DNA from: AR5 sp041497115
GTDB taxonomy: Bacteria; Methylomirabilota; Methylomirabilia; Rokubacteriales; CSP1-6
NCBI GenBank assembly: GCA_041497115.1
Contig: JBGQFW010000008.1
Location: 11,449-75,448, forward strand
Direction of reading: 5' to 3'
Length of the DNA: 64,000 bases
This document shows positions 61,160 to 64,000 of the stretch, piece after piece. The notes under the pieces are model-generated. The model made no database searches. It saw nothing but the letters and a program-made list of their open reading frames with translations, and was not told the DNA's origin. How positions within the stretch are numbered: position 1 is the first letter of the stretch; each line of letters opens with the position of its first letter. Position numbers and translations under genes: made by a program.

Positions 61160-63538
61160 TCAGGTGCGGGAGCGGAGGAGGAGGGCGGTGCCGAGGCCGA
61201 GGAAGATGACGTTGGCGGTCCACGCAGCCATCAGCGGGGGGAGGAGATCGGCGCGGGCAAACGCCAGGGCGACGTAGTGGATGACGAAGTACCCGGCCAT
61301 GATCGCGATCGCCAGCCCCACGCCGAACAGGCGGCCGCCGCGCGGCGACTGCAGCGAGAAGGGGATGGCCACCAGCACCATCACGAGGTTCATGAGCGGG
61401 AACGAGAGCTTCGAGTAGAGGTCCACGACGTACTTCTTGGCCTGGAACCCGGTGGCCTCCAGCCGCGCGATGTAGTCGCGCAGCTCGCGATAGCTCATCG
61501 CCCCCGTCTGCTTCTGGATCTTCGTGAAGTTCTCGATGTCCTCCTGCAGGTCGAGCGCGGTGAGGACGAAGGGCACCGTCTGCACCTCGCCGTGGGGACC
61601 GATCTCGCGGTACGCGCCGTCGCTCAGCTCCCACCCCTCGGGGCTCCAGTGCGCGCGCCGGGCGTCGAGCCGGTTGAGCAGGCGGAAGGACTTCTGCTCG
61701 ACCTCGAGCACGGTCACGCCGTACATGTCGCGGGCGGCGGGGTTCAGGAGCTCGACGCGGTAGAAGCGGCTGTCGGCGGTCCGCAGCCACAGCCGCTCGC
61801 GCGTCTGCAGGTGGCGCGGGAGCTGGCCGCGGATCTTCACCTGCTCCACCTCGTCGCCCAGCTCGTTCAGCCGCGGGAGCACCAGCTCCTGGAAGAGGCC
61901 GGAGGCGAGCGTCACCGCGAGGGCCATGAGCAGCACCGGCGCGGCGACGCGATAGAGGCTCACCCCGGCCGCCTTCATGGCGGTCAGCTCGTGGTAGCGC
62001 GTCAGCGCGAGGAACAGGAAGATCGTCGCCACCAGCATGACGACCGGCAGCCCCTGGTGCAGCGAGGCCGGCACACGGTAGGCGAAATACTCGAAGATGT
62101 AGATGAGCGGCGGCTTGATGCGCAGGAAGCGCTCCATCGTCTGGAACAGCTCGCCCACGATCGACAGCACCGCCGCCACCGTCAGCCCGATGGCGATGAA
62201 GACCAGCTCCTCGCGGACCAGGTAGCGGTCGAGGATGTGGGTCGACTCGCGGCCGCCCACCGTCGTGCGCTGCGCGTCGCGGCGCCCCTGCGGGAGCGCC
62301 CGGCCGGCGGCCGACGCCGCGCGCCACAGCCAGCGCAGGCGCGGCGCCCGCCACTCGCGGGTGGTGGCGACCAGCAGCGTGCCGCCGACCGTCGCGAAGA
62401 GGATGTTGGGGGCCCAGACGGCCAGCCACGCCGGCAGCCGGAGCCGGAGGGCGGAGCCCTCCAGCGAGGTGAGCACGAGATAGTAGGCGACGAGGATCAC
62501 GAGGCTGGCGACCAGCGCGATCGACCGCCCGCCGCGGTGCGACCGCACCGCCAGCGGGAACGCCACGAGCGCGAACACCAGGGCGGCGACCGGGAAGGCG
62601 AACCGCTTGTGCCACTCGACGAGGAACGGGGCCTGCCCGAAGTCGTCGCCCCGCAGCTCGTCGATCCGCGCGACCAGGGCCCCCAGCGGGAGATCCTTCT
62701 CGGGCTTCTCCACGCGCGGGGCCGAGCGCAGCGGCGAGTCCACCGACAGGCTCATGTCGTAGATGCTGAAATTGGTCAGCCGGTACCGGGCGGCGCTGGC
62801 GGCGCCGCCCGACGGCGTGGGAATCGCCGGAGGCCCGGCGGCGGCGGGGACCGCCGGCGCCGCCCGCAGGACGTCCGCCTCGCTGACCGCGCCGTTGATC
62901 ATCCGCAGCGTGATCCGGCGGTTCGCCTCGTCGGTGAGCAGGCGTCCCTCCCGGGAGGTGATGATCCGCGAGATCTTGGGGTCGCGCTCGTCGGAGACGA
63001 GCAGCCCGCGCAGCGCCACCTGCGAGGCGCTGACCTCCTCCACATAGATGATGACGTCGCCGAACGTGGCGTTGAACACGCGCTCGGCCAGGCCGCTCGC
63101 CGCGCGGGCCTGGACGATCTTGAAGAGCTGGCGCTGGAACTCCTCGTTGGCGAGCGGATTGATGACCAGGGTGAGGGCCGCCGTCAGCCCCATCACGACC
63201 AGCGCCGCGGCGAGCACCGGCCGGAACAGGCGCAGCGTGCTGATGCCGGCCGCCTTGCAGGCGATGATCTCGAGGTCGCCGGCGAGGCGGCCGCCCGCCA
63301 GCAGCACGGCGACCAGCAGCGCCATCGGCAGGGTGTGCGCCAGGAACGACGGCAGCATGAACACCAGGAGCTGCACCACGAGGTGGAACGGCACGCCCTT
63401 GGTGATGACCAGCTCGGTCAGCTGGTAGATGCGGTCGATGACCAGAAAGAAGGTGAAGAGCGCGCCGCCGAAGAGGAAGGGGGAGACGAGCTCGCGGATG
63501 ACGTAGCGGTCGAGAACCGGCACCGCTGGCGACTTCAC
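61160..63538 (-). CDS. Fused LptF-LptG lipopolysaccharide export permease
   Basis: One uninterrupted 792-residue frame encodes two YjgP/YjgQ-type permeases. The first half (about 1-415) has LDRYVIRELVSPFLFGGALFTFFL, FMLPSFLAHTLPMALLVAVLLAGGRLAGDLEIIACKAAGIS, a periplasmic jellyroll, and FALVAFPLAV. After a basic linker (about 415-430) the second half repeats the pattern: THILDRYLVREELVF, FEYFAYRVPASLHQGLPVVMLVATIFLFLALTRYHELTAMKAAGVS, and a periplasmic domain, ending with the last membrane helices. GTG 63538 is chosen at the first permease start. It should pair with LptB to extract lipopolysaccharide; normally LptF and LptG are separate proteins. Confidence 0.92.
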   Translation of the reverse strand: MKSPAVPVLDRYVIRELVSPFLFGGALFTFFLVIDRIYQLTELVITKGVPFHLVVQLLVFMLPSFLAHTLPMALLVAVLLAGGRLAGDLEIIACKAAGISTLRLFRPVLAAALVVMGLTAALTLVINPLANEEFQRQLFKIVQARAASGLAERVFNATFGDVIIYVEEVSASQVALRGLLVSDERDPKISRIITSREGRLLTDEANRRITLRMINGAVSEADVLRAAPAVPAAAGPPAIPTPSGGAASAARYRLTNFSIYDMSLSVDSPLRSAPRVEKPEKDLPLGALVARIDELRGDDFGQAPFLVEWHKRFAFPVAALVFALVAFPLAVRSHRGGRSIALVASLVILVAYYLVLTSLEGSALRLRLPAWLAVWAPNILFATVGGTLLVATTREWRAPRLRWLWRAASAAGRALPQGRRDAQRTTVGGRESTHILDRYLVREELVFIAIGLTVAAVLSIVGELFQTMERFLRIKPPLIYIFEYFAYRVPASLHQGLPVVMLVATIFLFLALTRYHELTAMKAAGVSLYRVAAPVLLMALAVTLASGLFQELVLPRLNELGDEVEQVKIRGQLPRHLQTRERLWLRTADSRFYRVELLNPAARDMYGVTVLEVEQKSFRLLNRLDARRAHWSPEGWELSDGAYREIGPHGEVQTVPFVLTALDLQEDIENFTKIQKQTGAMSYRELRDYIARLEATGFQAKKYVVDLYSKLSFPLMNLVMVLVAIPFSLQSPRGGRLFGVGLAIAIMAGYFVIHYVALAFARADLLPPLMAAWTANVIFLGLGTALLLRSRT

Positions 63539-63545
63539 GCGTCTG

Positions 63546-63557
63546 TTGTACCATAGC
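63546..63557. promoter_or_regulatory. Overlapping divergent -10 boxes
   Basis: TACCAT (63549-63554) lies 6 bases before the ATG of the plus gene at 63561. Its complement gives TATGGTA for the minus-strand lptFG gene, whose GTG is at 63538. Both transcripts would have little or no leader. No clear -35 boxes are seen. Confidence 0.35.
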
Positions 63558-63560
63558 CCG

Positions 63561-64000
63561 ATGCCGGGCACGTCGTGGCGGGCGCTGGCGATCGGGCTCC
63601 TCACTCTCGCCGCCGTCGCGCCCGCCGCGGGCGCCGACCGCGCGGATCGCCTGGACCGCTTCCGGGAGCTGGCGACCGGCCGGCTCGGGCTCGCCCAACT
63701 CGCGGAGAGCGACGCGCCGGCCGAGACCTACCGCGACCTCTACGCGCTGCTCGACGACGAGATCGTCGAGAACCTCCTCACCGGCGGCCCCTTCGCCTCG
63801 TGGGAGTTTCTTCAAGACAGGCTGGACACCTTCGCCGACGCCTGGGGCGGCGCCACCCTCACGCTCGTGCGCGTCGGCGCCGTCCTCGTCGGCGCCTTCA
63901 CGCTGGACGAGGCCGCCGGCGCCAGCAGCGTGCGCGTCTACGGCCGCGTCCGCGGCGAGCCGGCGCTGCTGACCGCCTTCCATCACGAGGGACGACCCGG
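63561..64000 (+). CDS. Secreted hypothetical protein, 5' part (runs off the window)
   Basis: An open frame runs from ATG 63561 to the end of the window (146 residues) with no stop. It begins with a signal peptide (SWRALAIGLLTLAAVAPAAGA, cleavage near residue 26). An alpha/beta region follows: ELATGRLGLAQLAESDAP, TYRDLYALLDDEIVENLLTGGPFASWEFLQDRLD, WGGATLTLVRVGAVLVGAFTL and SVRVYGRVRGEPALLTAFHHEG. No family is recognised. It is divergent from lptFG and shares its upstream region, so an envelope-related role is possible. Confidence 0.7.
   Translation, partial: MPGTSWRALAIGLLTLAAVAPAAGADRADRLDRFRELATGRLGLAQLAESDAPAETYRDLYALLDDEIVENLLTGGPFASWEFLQDRLDTFADAWGGATLTLVRVGAVLVGAFTLDEAAGASSVRVYGRVRGEPALLTAFHHEGRP

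Noticed and set aside
60759..63986. A 1075-residue minus-strand open frame spanning lptFG and the window end
   Set aside because: The real lptFG protein lies in another frame; this one has no recognisable motifs.

Overview
This is a 64 kb, very GC-rich (about 70% by eye), gene-dense chromosomal window from a Gram-negative bacterium. The Gram-negative assignment rests on KDO synthesis (kdsA, kdsD), most of the Lpt lipopolysaccharide export machinery (lptA, lptB, lptC, lptE and a fused lptF-lptG), TolC/MacAB-type efflux, rpoN and rapZ. GC content, class II ribonucleotide reductase, LLM-type flavin oxidoreductases, an archaeal-type short AhcY and a UPF0182 protein would fit an uncultured soil or subsurface lineage such as Rokubacteria/Methylomirabilota. 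That placement is an inference, since no rRNA is present. I see no tRNA, rRNA, CRISPR, IS element or prophage. No gene-free stretch exceeds 300 bases.

Layout. 1-2079: the 3' end of a ThDP-dependent decarboxylase/synthase, an intergenic repeat, then a DUF2889 gene and an inositol-monophosphatase-like gene on the minus strand. 2135-6923: a tightly overlapping plus-strand run of ketopantoate reductase, two halves of an asymmetric heterodimeric ABC exporter and an alkyltransferase-like protein. 6995-10279: an LLM oxidoreductase, an SDR, an MBL-fold protein, and a peroxiredoxin with an in-frame UGA exactly at its peroxidatic cysteine, read here as selenocysteine. 10441-15138: a DMT exporter, an SRPBCC protein, endonuclease IV, endonuclease III, a TPR protein and a second LLM enzyme. 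15110-20788 (minus): a tripartite MacAB-TolC-like efflux operon.

21088-28858: nrdJ, interrupted by a complete LAGLIDADG intein at the radical cysteine, then a small hypothetical gene, an NCS2-like permease, a CBS protein, an adrenodoxin-reductase-like flavoprotein and a cytochrome c. 28926-34599: Ppx/GppA, an HNH nuclease, uvrB-uvrC and a small secreted protein. 34697-40097: leuS-lptE-holA-ceramidase-like. Next come rpsT (minus), murJ, a Xer recombinase, a CCA-adding-type nucleotidyltransferase, then pyrG-kdsA-kdsD-lptC-lptA-lptB-rpoN-rapZ-GH57-phosphosugar isomerase to 55613. 55701-61023: the methyl-cycle genes metK and ahcY and a UPF0182 membrane protein. 61160-63538 (minus): the LptF-LptG fusion. 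63561-64000: the start of a secreted hypothetical protein.

The main functional threads are envelope biogenesis (Lpt, KDO, MurJ), DNA repair (Nfo, Nth, UvrBC, ATL, HNH), nucleotide supply (NrdJ, PyrG) and redox protection (selenocysteine peroxiredoxin). The observations most worth checking are the selenocysteine peroxiredoxin with its candidate SECIS element, the intein at the NrdJ radical cysteine, the LptF-LptG fusion, a dispersed hairpin-bearing intergenic repeat, and a possible sigma-54 promoter in front of the lptC...rpoN operon.
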